Part shown: one piece after another, positions 54,813-62,872 of the stretch
How positions within the stretch are numbered: the first letter of the stretch is position 1
Layout of the letters: every line of letters begins with the position of its first letter
Origin: JBBDLF01 sp040879025
Lineage (GTDB): Bacteria; Pseudomonadota; Gammaproteobacteria; Pseudomonadales; Pseudohongiellaceae
NCBI GenBank assembly: GCA_040879025.1
Contig: JBBDLF010000038.1
Coordinates: 124,001 to 188,000 of the forward strand
DNA: 64,000 nt
Reading direction: 5' to 3'
The notes under the pieces: generated by a model
The model's database searches: none
What the model saw: the letters and a program-made list of their open reading frames with translations, nothing else
Told to the model about the DNA's origin: nothing
Program-made: the position numbers and the translations under genes

Positions 54813-56165
54813 ATGAGTGGAGAAAGAGGGGAGTTCAGTTCCCGTTTCGGGTTTTTGATGGCGGCATCCGGTTCCGCTGTCGGCCTGGGAAATATCTGGG
54901 GCTTCCCCACCAATGCCGCCAGCAATGGCGGCGCGGCGTTTCTCTTCACCTACCTTGTCCTCGCTTTCGCCCTGGCTTACCCCGCGTTGATGGCTGAACT
55001 GGTTATCGGACGCAACGCCAATGCCAACGCAGTAACAGCACTGCAGAAAATCTCGGGTAATGAGACATCGCGCCGGACAGGTGCCGCAGTGGGTCTGGTG
55101 GGCATCGTTACGGTTTCCTTTATTCTCAGCTTCTATGCGGTAGTCAGCGGGTGGATGCTGGCATTCTTTCTCGACCCGGTTTCCCGCCTGCTTGGACTTG
55201 ATGGTTTGTCCAACTGGCTTACCGAAGACACGGTTTCCCGAAACAGCTTCTTTGTCATTGTCTTTATGCTGCTGACGGTTTTTGTCATCAGCGCCGGTGT
55301 GAAGGATGGCATCGAGAAGTGGTCATCCCGCCTGATGCCGTCGCTGATCGTGCTGCTGGTTTTGCTGACCTTGTATGTCTTTTCACTCCCCGGGGCGATG
55401 GACGGGTTGACAGCCTACCTGGTTCCGGACTTCAGCCGGGTTACCAATCCGGGGCTACTGATAAATGCTCTGGGACAGGCATTCTTCTCGCTGTCGCTCG
55501 GCGTAGGCACCATGTTGATCTATGGTTCCTATATCAGCAAGCGGGAAAACCTGCCTTCACTGGGCGGGCTGGTGGCGCTGCTCGATATCGGCATCGCGTT
55601 TCTGGCCGGCCTGTTGATTCTGCCGGCCATGTATGTCGCATTGGCCAGCGGAGTGCCGATCTATGACGATGCCGGTGCGCTTATCGCCGGACCAGGCCTG
55701 ATCGTCTCGCTGTTACCGACCCTGTTCAATTCAATGGGGCCAATCGGTGTACTGGTCGCGCTGGCGTTTTTTCTGTTGATGACCATCGCGTCCCTCACTT
55801 CGTCAATTTCCATGCTCGAGGTTCCCGTGTCGTATGCGGTAGAGAATCGCGGCATCGCACGAAAAAAGGCCGCGGTGTTTGTCGGGGCAGGTATTATGCT
55901 GATTTCACTGTTGATCGTCTTCAATTTTGCCACGCTGTTTGATCGGGTGGTATCGATGACCACCGAATACAGCCAGCCGTTGCTGGGTTTGTTTTTCTGT
56001 GTGTTCGCCGCCTGGATATGGGATCGTAATCGCTTACTCGCAGAAATACAGCAAGGCTTTCCGGGCGCCGCCGACAGCCTGTTCTGGAGAATCTGGCCTT
56101 TTTACGTCAAGTTCATCTGCCCGCCGGCCATCCTGGCCGTTTTCACCTACAGCTTATGGTCGTGA
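54813..56165 (+). CDS. Sodium-dependent transporter, neurotransmitter:sodium symporter family
   Basis: 450-residue membrane protein with about 11-12 helices. The first helix has the unwound substrate and Na+ site GSAVGLGNIWGFP, shared with LeuT-type carriers; FSLSLGVGTMLIYGSYISK marks helix 6. These carriers bring in amino acids with Na+; the substrate cannot be assigned. ATG 54813 is preferred over TTG 54789. The 3' end overlaps the convergent aminotransferase gene by 12 bases. Confidence 0.93.
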   Translation: MSGERGEFSSRFGFLMAASGSAVGLGNIWGFPTNAASNGGAAFLFTYLVLAFALAYPALMAELVIGRNANANAVTALQKISGNETSRRTGAAVGLVGIVTVSFILSFYAVVSGWMLAFFLDPVSRLLGLDGLSNWLTEDTVSRNSFFVIVFMLLTVFVISAGVKDGIEKWSSRLMPSLIVLLVLLTLYVFSLPGAMDGLTAYLVPDFSRVTNPGLLINALGQAFFSLSLGVGTMLIYGSYISKRENLPSLGGLVALLDIGIAFLAGLLILPAMYVALASGVPIYDDAGALIAGPGLIVSLLPTLFNSMGPIGVLVALAFFLLMTIASLTSSISMLEVPVSYAVENRGIARKKAAVFVGAGIMLISLLIVFNFATLFDRVVSMTTEYSQPLLGLFFCVFAAWIWDRNRLLAEIQQGFPGAADSLFWRIWPFYVKFICPPAILAVFTYSLWS

Positions 56166-57338
56166 GGCCGCCCTCACCGCGGCAATGAAGGAGGTGATTT
56201 CCTCTTCCGTATTGTAATAGTGCAGGGACGCCCTGATTACGTCCGGCAAACCGCGCCGCGTAAAATCCAGCAAGGCATTCGCCTTTCGGGCGATCGACAC
56301 GTTGATCCGGGCGTCGCGAAAAGCAGTCTGCATGGCAACAGCCTCACATGAGCTTGAACTGAAGGTGACGATGCCGGTGGGTTCGGCTGATTCCTCGTGC
56401 ACCTCAATGCCGTCCAGCGACTGCAGTTGCCGTCGCAGCAGTCCGGCCAGCGTCGCCACGCGACGATTGATGAGATCCAGCCCCAGGTCGAGCGCATAAT
56501 TGACCGCCACGCCCAATCCGATCTTGCCGGCGACGAAGCCTTCAAACGTTTCAAACCTCCGTGCGCCATCGGCGGCCTCAATTCGATCAACATCCAGCCA
56601 TTTGAATGAATGCAAATCAACAAACGGGGGGGTCAGGCGTGGCAGGCTTTCCTCCCTGACATAGAGGAATCCGGTGCCACGTGGCCCGCGCAGGAACTTC
56701 CTGCCGGTTCCCACGAGCATGTCGCACTGGAGGGTTTCCACGTCCAGTGCCAACTGTCCGGCCGACTGGCAGGCGTCCAGCATGTAAAGGATGCCCCGTT
56801 CACGGGCGAGCCGGCCTGCCTCCTCCGCGGGCTGCAGCGCCCCGTTCTGGCTTGGAAGGTGGGTAAGCGCAACCAGTGCCACATCATCACCGAGTTTTCT
56901 TTCGAAGCGTTCGAGGTCCATACGACCGCTGCTGTCATTGGGTATCACCTCAAGCGCGAGAGATTTCACCCTGGCCAGATGAAGCAATCCAAGATAATTG
57001 CTCGCATACTCGGACTGTCCCGTCAGAACCCGGTCACCGGGAGCAAAGGAAATGGCATGAACGGCAGTGTGCCACGCGCGTGTGGCGCTCTCCATGAAGG
57101 CTATTTCGGGCGGGGTGCAGTTCAGCAGGGCCGCGAACGCCGAATAAAAACCGGCGATCCCCGCGCTGGCACATTCTGCCGCTTCATAACCGCCGATTTC
57201 CTGTTCCAGGCGCAGGTGATCGTACACGGCCGTGGTCACCGGCGTGGGAGCCAGAGAACAGCCGGCGTTGTTGAAGTGAATCAACGTCTGGCAGGCGGGC
57301 GTGTCGCCCCGCAGCCGGGTGATGTCGAGAGTTTTCAT
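56154..57338 (-). CDS. Class V aminotransferase (PLP-dependent)
   Basis: 394-residue fold-type I PLP enzyme. It begins with INFNNAG-like LIHFNNAGCSLAPTPV; the PLP-binding His region is ALTHLPSQNGALQP, Asp is in LYMLDACQSAGQLAL and the Schiff-base Lys is in VGTGRKFLRGPRGTGFLYV. It resembles the isopenicillin N epimerase/cysteine lyase subgroup of class V more than IscS, because the catalytic Cys loop of desulfurases is not evident. The reaction is therefore unknown. The gene starts divergently from gmhA. Confidence 0.87.
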   Translation of the reverse strand: MKTLDITRLRGDTPACQTLIHFNNAGCSLAPTPVTTAVYDHLRLEQEIGGYEAAECASAGIAGFYSAFAALLNCTPPEIAFMESATRAWHTAVHAISFAPGDRVLTGQSEYASNYLGLLHLARVKSLALEVIPNDSSGRMDLERFERKLGDDVALVALTHLPSQNGALQPAEEAGRLARERGILYMLDACQSAGQLALDVETLQCDMLVGTGRKFLRGPRGTGFLYVREESLPRLTPPFVDLHSFKWLDVDRIEAADGARRFETFEGFVAGKIGLGVAVNYALDLGLDLINRRVATLAGLLRRQLQSLDGIEVHEESAEPTGIVTFSSSSCEAVAMQTAFRDARINVSIARKANALLDFTRRGLPDVIRASLHYYNTEEEITSFIAAVRAASRP

Positions 57339-57463
57339 AGTGCCTGCCGGTTTGGTGTGCCGGATGATATTAGCAAATGGATATGGTAACTTGCCAACCG
57401 CGTGATGGACTAAGAACAGTACATCAATGACAACGCTCAGCTAAAGGAAATCTGGAATAAACA

Positions 57464-58060
57464 GTGAAACAAAGGATAAACCAAACCCTGGAAGACGCAC
57501 ACCATGCGCTGGACCGATTGCGTCGTGACGAAAAGGCGTTGGCGGCGGTGGAAGCGGCCGTCATGCTGATGCTTGAAACGCTCCAAAGCGGAGGAGCGAT
57601 TTTCAGCTGCGGCAATGGCGGTTCCATGAGCGATGCCATGCATTTCGCGGAGGAGCTGACCGGGCGCTACCGAGACAACCGGCGGGGTCTGTCCGCTACC
57701 GCGATCAGCGACCCGGGTCATCTCAGTTGCGTGGCGAATGATTTCGGTTATGAATTTGTGTTCTCCCGGTACCTGGAGGCGAGAGCCCGGTCGGGTGATT
57801 GTTTGTTGGCTATAAGCACCAGCGGTTCAAGTCGTAATGTCATCAAGGCAGCTGAATACGCGCGGTCGCAGGGTATCGTCGTCGTCAGCCTGACCGGGGC
57901 TGCGGCCTCGGCTCTGGGGCAACTGGCCGATGTTGATATCAGTGTCGGGGCGAGCGATTATGCCGATCGCATTCAGGAACTGCACATCAAGATAATTCAT
58001 ATTCTGATTGAACTGCTGGAGCGTGAGCTGTGTCCCGAGAATTATCGGTCCATTTCCTGA
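57464..58060 (+). CDS. gmhA: Phosphoheptose isomerase
   Basis: 198-residue SIS-domain protein. FAEELTGRYRDNRRG and ELHIKIIHILIELLE are the active-site segments of GmhA, which makes D-glycero-D-manno-heptose 7-phosphate for the LPS inner core. The related DiaA replication protein lacks these, so GmhA is favoured. The phosphate loop is CGNGGSMSDAMHF and STSGSSRNV. It starts at GTG 57464 with GGAAAT upstream. It is not accompanied by other heptose genes. Confidence 0.9.
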   Translation: MKQRINQTLEDAHHALDRLRRDEKALAAVEAAVMLMLETLQSGGAIFSCGNGGSMSDAMHFAEELTGRYRDNRRGLSATAISDPGHLSCVANDFGYEFVFSRYLEARARSGDCLLAISTSGSSRNVIKAAEYARSQGIVVVSLTGAAASALGQLADVDISVGASDYADRIQELHIKIIHILIELLERELCPENYRSIS

Positions 58061-58081
58061 CCGGAATGTAGCAAGCGGACA

Positions 58082-60103
58082 CTAATGTATCTTCAGAGGC
58101 AATCGGATTCGAAATATGCTGCCGACCCGGAGCTTGGAATCGACTCCGATCTCTCCACCAAGCCTGTCTATAATGCGCCGGGCAATCACAAGACCGAGGC
58201 CCGCACCGGGGGAGGGCTGTTGCGTTGTATCATCCCTGGCGAATTCCTGAAACAGTCTGGTTTTAAATTCATCGTTCATCCCTTCGCCGGTGTCCTTGAC
58301 GGAAATTTCCACACCGAGGTGGCGACGGAAATAAATCGCCTTGCAACCCAGTACAATCTTGCCTTCGCGGGTATACTTGATTGCGTTGGAAATCAGATTG
58401 GATAGGGCATGTCTTAAGCGTGTCGGATCACTTTGCAACAGCACATTGGCCGATGCCGTGCAGTTCATTTCCAGCACCAGGCCTTTTTCCTCCACCTGTT
58501 TGCGTGCCGCCCGCTCGATTTCCGCCATGAATCTTGACATTTCCACTAGTTCGGTTGCCGGTTTAAAGTGGTCCGATTCCAGCTCGGCCATTTCCAGCAG
58601 GTCATTGATCAGGCTCTGCACCTGGCTCCCCTGTGCAATCACGGTGTCAAGGTGCAGGCGCGTGGCTTCGTCGATCTGATTGCCTCGGGCGGCAAGCATA
58701 CGTCTTGAATTGGAAAGAATGAGATTCACCGGAGCAAGAAATTCGCGAGAGACATTGCTGAGAAAGTCGGTTTTGGATTTGGCTTCCAAAGTAGCCTTCA
58801 CGGATTCGTCCTGCTTGGTGCGAATATATTCCACGAATGCGAACAGCACCAGTATCGCGGAGAACAGAGCACTTGACTGCATGACGATCAGATTGGCTTC
58901 AGAACGTTCCAATATCCGGAACTTGAACAGAATAATGATCAGATAAGCGACCACGACCAGGATCCAGGACAGCAAGAGAATACGTGCAATTTTTGATCCT
59001 TTCAATGCGGCCGCAGTTGTCTGTGCCACCATGGTGAGAGCGACAACAAAGCCGATTGCCAGCAGGAGCATTGTCAATTCCTGATAAAACCAGGACATGG
59101 GTACGCTCAGGTAATAAAGAGCAATAACCGGCATCACCAGCGCCACCGCTGCAAAAAGTCTGTTGACAAACCGGCTGTAACTTACGTGCATGCTCTGTGA
59201 ACGGCCCAGCAGGCAAAAGCTGAGTATGAGCATGGTGCCTGCAAAATAGATCAAGCGCGATCCTAGTGTGACTGACTCGGGCCAGAACCAGAGTTTTCCC
59301 AGCCCGGAAAGACACAAAAAGAGAAGGATGCCGCTGAAGAAAAACAGGGTATAGGAATAGAACAGCCGTTCTTTAAGATACAGGGCAAGTAGCAGGCAGC
59401 CTGTCAGGCAGGCGAACAGAAAGGCGAAGAAGGCACCCCAGTAGACCATGGTGCGTTGCTGCGAGACGACCAATTCATTGAGATCGTTTAGGTGCAATGG
59501 AATTTCAATCCCGGAGGTGGAAGTGACCCGAAAGTAAACGTCCAGTTGTTCACCGGCTTCGGTAAATTCGACCGGCACCGCGGGAATTCTCAGCGGAAGA
59601 TTGAGCTCGGAGCGTGGGATGGTATCGCCAACTATATGGGTCGAGACCAGGTTCTGCGAGCGAACGAAATAAAATTCAATACGGTCTATAACCGGAGACT
59701 GCAGGGTCAACACCAACTGCCGCCCCTGTAAGTCATCAGACCGCAGCCCGATGCGGAACCAGTGAGCGGAGTCCGAGAAGCCGAGGGTGGGTATATTCTG
59801 ATTGCTGCGCCGCCATGCTGCGGATAGATCAGTGGAGCCATCCCCAGCCAGTTCGTCAATGGTGAGCGCACCACCTGCATCCTCAAGGTAATCAAGATAG
59901 GGTCCGAGGTTGAACGGGAGCTGGGATTTGGACAGATTTGGCTCCGCACCATGAGCCGACGGCACCAGAACACTACAGAGCCACAGACCAAGGACAGCCG
60001 GAAACAGGACCGCCGGAAACAGGATTGCCGGATGACTTCGCGGCCTGGTGGCTGTGCGCGGGCTTGTTGGCGTAATGTGTCGAGAACGGATCACGTGATA
60101 CAA
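58082..60103 (-). CDS. 7TMR-DISM sensor histidine kinase homologue lacking the phospho-His
   Basis: 673 residues: signal peptide (about 1-52), periplasmic 7TMR-DISMED2-like domain (about 60-195), seven helices of the 7TMR-DISM type (about 210-430), a dimerisation/HisKA-like region (about 440-505) and an HATPase_c domain (about 550-673). The H box reads FLSNVSREFLAPVNLIL: Arg453, codon CGC at 58747-58745, replaces the His of the usual FxxxxSHExRTPL motif. The ATP-binding N box (LSNLISNAIKYTREG), G1 (DTGEGM) and G2 (GAGLGLVIARRI) are intact. No receiver domain. Probably a non-canonical or pseudo-kinase. Confidence 0.88.
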   Translation of the reverse strand: MYHVIRSRHITPTSPRTATRPRSHPAILFPAVLFPAVLGLWLCSVLVPSAHGAEPNLSKSQLPFNLGPYLDYLEDAGGALTIDELAGDGSTDLSAAWRRSNQNIPTLGFSDSAHWFRIGLRSDDLQGRQLVLTLQSPVIDRIEFYFVRSQNLVSTHIVGDTIPRSELNLPLRIPAVPVEFTEAGEQLDVYFRVTSTSGIEIPLHLNDLNELVVSQQRTMVYWGAFFAFLFACLTGCLLLALYLKERLFYSYTLFFFSGILLFLCLSGLGKLWFWPESVTLGSRLIYFAGTMLILSFCLLGRSQSMHVSYSRFVNRLFAAVALVMPVIALYYLSVPMSWFYQELTMLLLAIGFVVALTMVAQTTAAALKGSKIARILLLSWILVVVAYLIIILFKFRILERSEANLIVMQSSALFSAILVLFAFVEYIRTKQDESVKATLEAKSKTDFLSNVSREFLAPVNLILSNSRRMLAARGNQIDEATRLHLDTVIAQGSQVQSLINDLLEMAELESDHFKPATELVEMSRFMAEIERAARKQVEEKGLVLEMNCTASANVLLQSDPTRLRHALSNLISNAIKYTREGKIVLGCKAIYFRRHLGVEISVKDTGEGMNDEFKTRLFQEFARDDTTQQPSPGAGLGLVIARRIIDRLGGEIGVDSKLRVGSIFRIRLPLKIH
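59997..60031. repeat. 15-bp tandem duplication in the kinase signal peptide
   Basis: GCCGGAAACAGGACC (59997-60011) is followed by GCCGGAAACAGGATT (60012-60026) and a partial GCCGG. On the coding strand it adds one five-residue unit (FPAVL twice) to the hydrophobic core of the signal sequence of the sensor protein. Confidence 0.85.
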
Positions 60104-60313
60104 ATAGTCGGGTCATCGTTTTGAGATTGCCGGATTATATGCCAACCTGATGCCTTTGCCCCGGCTTGTTCAGGGAGAGGCCGGGAAAATACCGCTGACC
60201 GGCCGGTACAGACCGGATGAACGTCCAGGTGAAGCAGGGGGAGGCCGGGCAGTATTGGCCCACGGCCCCTGTTTGGATAAGATTTGACACTGATCCTTCG
60301 GTAACCGGGAATT

Positions 60314-62509
60314 ATGGCCAAAATTCGTTTTTTCAATCTTTACCTCACAGTCTCGCTGGCGCTGACCGGCTGTAGTGACCAGAGCATGGACCGTGGCGAG
60401 GCTACGGTTGCTCCTGCCACCACGTCAGCCGATACGCTGGGAAGCAACACGGATATGAACGCAATCAACCCGTTTTTTGAACCTTCCGACCTGTATTTCT
60501 CTTACCCGCCGTTCGATCGCATTCGCAATGAACACTTCCTGCCGGCGTACGGAAGGGGGATGGCGGAACAGCTGGCCGAGGTGGAAGCAATCGTAATGCA
60601 GGAGGCTGAACCGGACTTTGACAACACCTTCGTTGCCTTGGAAGCTTCAGGGCGGTTGTTGCATCGGGTCTCTGCGGTATTCAACAACCTGGCCGGCGCC
60701 CACACCAACGACGAGATACGGGCAATCCAGCAGGAATTGTCACCCCGACTGGCCGCCCATGATGACAGCATCGTATTGAACCCGGAGTTGTTTGCCAGAA
60801 TCGAGAAGGTGTATTTGGGTCTGGATGAACTCGACCTGGATAGTGAATCCCGCCGTCTGGTGGAGAAATACTATTCCGATTTTGTCCGTGCCGGAGCCAG
60901 ATTGCCGCCGGAAGGTCAACAGCGCCTGCGCGAAGTCAATATTGAGCTGGCTGGTCTGCAAACGGATTTCAGCCAGAACGTGTTGCGGGAAATTAACGAG
61001 ATGGCCGTCGTGGTGGACAGTACTGAAGAACTGACGGGTCTGGACGGGTCAGCAGTCAGGGCGGCAGCACTGGAAGCCGGCGAACGAGGGCTGGATGGCC
61101 GTTATGTATTAACGTTGCAGAATACGACTCAGCAGCCGCCGCTGGCTCATCTACAGAATCGGGGGATGCGGCAGCAACTGCTCGAAGCTTCCCTTGCTCG
61201 TGGCAATCGCGGCGGACCTTATGATAACCGCGATATCATGGCCCAGGTGCTACGTTTGAGGGCGGAGCGGGCGGGTTTGCTCGGATATACCAATTACGCC
61301 GCCTACGTGCTGGAAGATCAGACCGCGGGAAGCGTCTCCGCGGTCAATGATTTTCTGGGAGAACTCTCAGGCCCGGCGACGCGCAACGCGCGACAGGAAG
61401 CAGAGATGCTGCAACAGCAGATCATCGAACAGGGTGGTAATTTCCGCTTGCAGGCATGGGACTGGCCTTATTACGCGGAGCAAGTGCGAATGGAGCGCTT
61501 TGATTTCGATGACAGCAGACTGCGTCCGTATTTTGAACTCGATCGAGTGCTGAGCGATGGTGTGTTTCATGCCGCTGAACAGTTGTACGGAATCACTTTT
61601 CAGGAGCGCACTGATTTACCGGTTTATCACGAGGATGTGCGCGTATTCGAGGTATTCGACACCGTCGGCACAACGCTGGCTATCTTTATTGCCGACTACT
61701 ACGCGCGCCCGTCAAAACGCGGAGGCGCGTGGATGAGTTCCTATGTGTCCCAGAATGGTTTACTCGGCGAGGAACCGATCGTGGCGAATCACCTCAATAT
61801 CGGAAAACCACCGCCGGATGAACCAACCCTGCTCACTTTTGACGAAGTAACCACCCTGTTTCATGAGTTTGGCCATACGCTTCACGGTATGTTTTCCAAT
61901 GTCCGGTATCCGTATTTTTCAGGCACCAGGGTCCCTCGCGATTTCGTTGAATATCCCTCCCAGGTAAATGAAATGTGGGCTACCTGGCCCGAGGTGCTTG
62001 GCAATTACGCGTTTCACTACCAGACCGGCGAACCGATGCCGGCGGAACTGCTGGAACGGGTGCTGGCGGCGCGCCAGTTCAATCAAGGTTACGAAACCAC
62101 CGAATATCTCGCGGCGTCAATTCTGGATCAGGCGCTGCACCAGCTTCCGGTCGAACAAATCCCTGACGCGGATGAGTTGATGGCTATGGAAACGTCAATA
62201 CTTTCCCTGGCCGACATCAACCTGCCGGAAGTACCGCCTCGCTACCGTACTACCTATTTTTCCCATATCATAGGAGGTTATGCGGCGGGTTATTATTCCT
62301 ATATCTGGAGTGAGGTATTGGACGCGGATACTGTGGAATGGTTCAGGGAGAACGGGGGGTTGACCAGGGAAAACGGCAATCATTTTCGGCAGACATTGCT
62401 GTCACAAGGAGGGAGCGCGGAACCCATGTCACTGTTTCGCCAGTTTCGCGGCCGTGATCCCGATACTTCAGCACTGCTGGAAAGGCGGGGCCTTAGAGGT
62501 GATGACTGA
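60314..62509 (+). CDS. M3 family metallopeptidase lipoprotein (Dcp-like)
   Basis: 731-residue zinc peptidase. Lipobox LTGC places the lipid-modified Cys at 20, so it is anchored at the membrane rather than cytoplasmic. The zinc site is His517-Glu518-x-x-His521 (TLFHEFGHTLHGM) and Glu546 in FVEYPSQVNE. The C-terminal Tyr/His substrate region (SHIIGGYAAGYYSYIWSEVL) is conserved as in peptidyl-dipeptidase Dcp. It likely degrades oligopeptides in the periplasm. A 210-base spacer separates it from the divergent kinase gene. Confidence 0.94.
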   Translation: MAKIRFFNLYLTVSLALTGCSDQSMDRGEATVAPATTSADTLGSNTDMNAINPFFEPSDLYFSYPPFDRIRNEHFLPAYGRGMAEQLAEVEAIVMQEAEPDFDNTFVALEASGRLLHRVSAVFNNLAGAHTNDEIRAIQQELSPRLAAHDDSIVLNPELFARIEKVYLGLDELDLDSESRRLVEKYYSDFVRAGARLPPEGQQRLREVNIELAGLQTDFSQNVLREINEMAVVVDSTEELTGLDGSAVRAAALEAGERGLDGRYVLTLQNTTQQPPLAHLQNRGMRQQLLEASLARGNRGGPYDNRDIMAQVLRLRAERAGLLGYTNYAAYVLEDQTAGSVSAVNDFLGELSGPATRNARQEAEMLQQQIIEQGGNFRLQAWDWPYYAEQVRMERFDFDDSRLRPYFELDRVLSDGVFHAAEQLYGITFQERTDLPVYHEDVRVFEVFDTVGTTLAIFIADYYARPSKRGGAWMSSYVSQNGLLGEEPIVANHLNIGKPPPDEPTLLTFDEVTTLFHEFGHTLHGMFSNVRYPYFSGTRVPRDFVEYPSQVNEMWATWPEVLGNYAFHYQTGEPMPAELLERVLAARQFNQGYETTEYLAASILDQALHQLPVEQIPDADELMAMETSILSLADINLPEVPPRYRTTYFSHIIGGYAAGYYSYIWSEVLDADTVEWFRENGGLTRENGNHFRQTLLSQGGSAEPMSLFRQFRGRDPDTSALLERRGLRGDD

Positions 62510-62560
62510 TCATATCAGGAGCCGGAGCATCGCGGTTCCCTAGCTGTTGGAGGATTTATC

Positions 62561-62824
62561 TTGAGTGAGGAAAGGCTGAAAGCCCTGGTAACCCAGTTAG
62601 TGGCCGAAATGGAGAACACCCGTGGTGTTGATCCCGAATCCCTGGCACGGGCGCGCAAGCTGCGCGCTGACATCGAAGACGTGGTCAACCCGGCGGTTGA
62701 TACCGAGGAGTATTCCGTACTTGATGACGCCATAGCCCTGGAAGCCAGTTTCGCCGCCCGCCACCCGGTGGCCGAAAGAATGCTCCGGGAACTGATCAAC
62801 AACCTCAGCCGAATAGGCATCTGA
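62561..62824 (+). CDS. DUF4404 family protein
   Basis: 87-residue soluble helical protein, acidic, with a conserved tail ending LRELINNLSRIGI. It fits the short DUF4404 family of gammaproteobacteria, with no known function. The start is TTG 62561 with a strong GGAGG nine bases before. It lies 51 bases after the M3 peptidase gene and before a strong hairpin, so it probably ends that transcript. Confidence 0.8.
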   Translation: MSEERLKALVTQLVAEMENTRGVDPESLARARKLRADIEDVVNPAVDTEEYSVLDDAIALEASFAARHPVAERMLRELINNLSRIGI

Positions 62825-62830
62825 CGTTTG

Positions 62831-62867
62831 GGGTCGGTGGCGAATGAGAATCATTCGCCACCGACCC
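62831..62867. terminator. 17-bp perfect hairpin between DUF4404 and fadE
   Basis: GGGTCGGTGGCGAATGA (62831-62847) pairs exactly with 62851-62867 around a GAA loop. It lies between convergent genes, six to seven bases from each stop codon. No T run follows on either strand, so if it ends transcription it must do so in a bidirectional or stabilising way rather than as a classic intrinsic terminator. Confidence 0.6.
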
Positions 62868-62872
62868 TCGGT

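Noticed and set aside
56610..57389. 259-codon open frame on the plus strand
   Set aside because: Antisense to the class V aminotransferase gene; the real gene has the PLP lysine motif.
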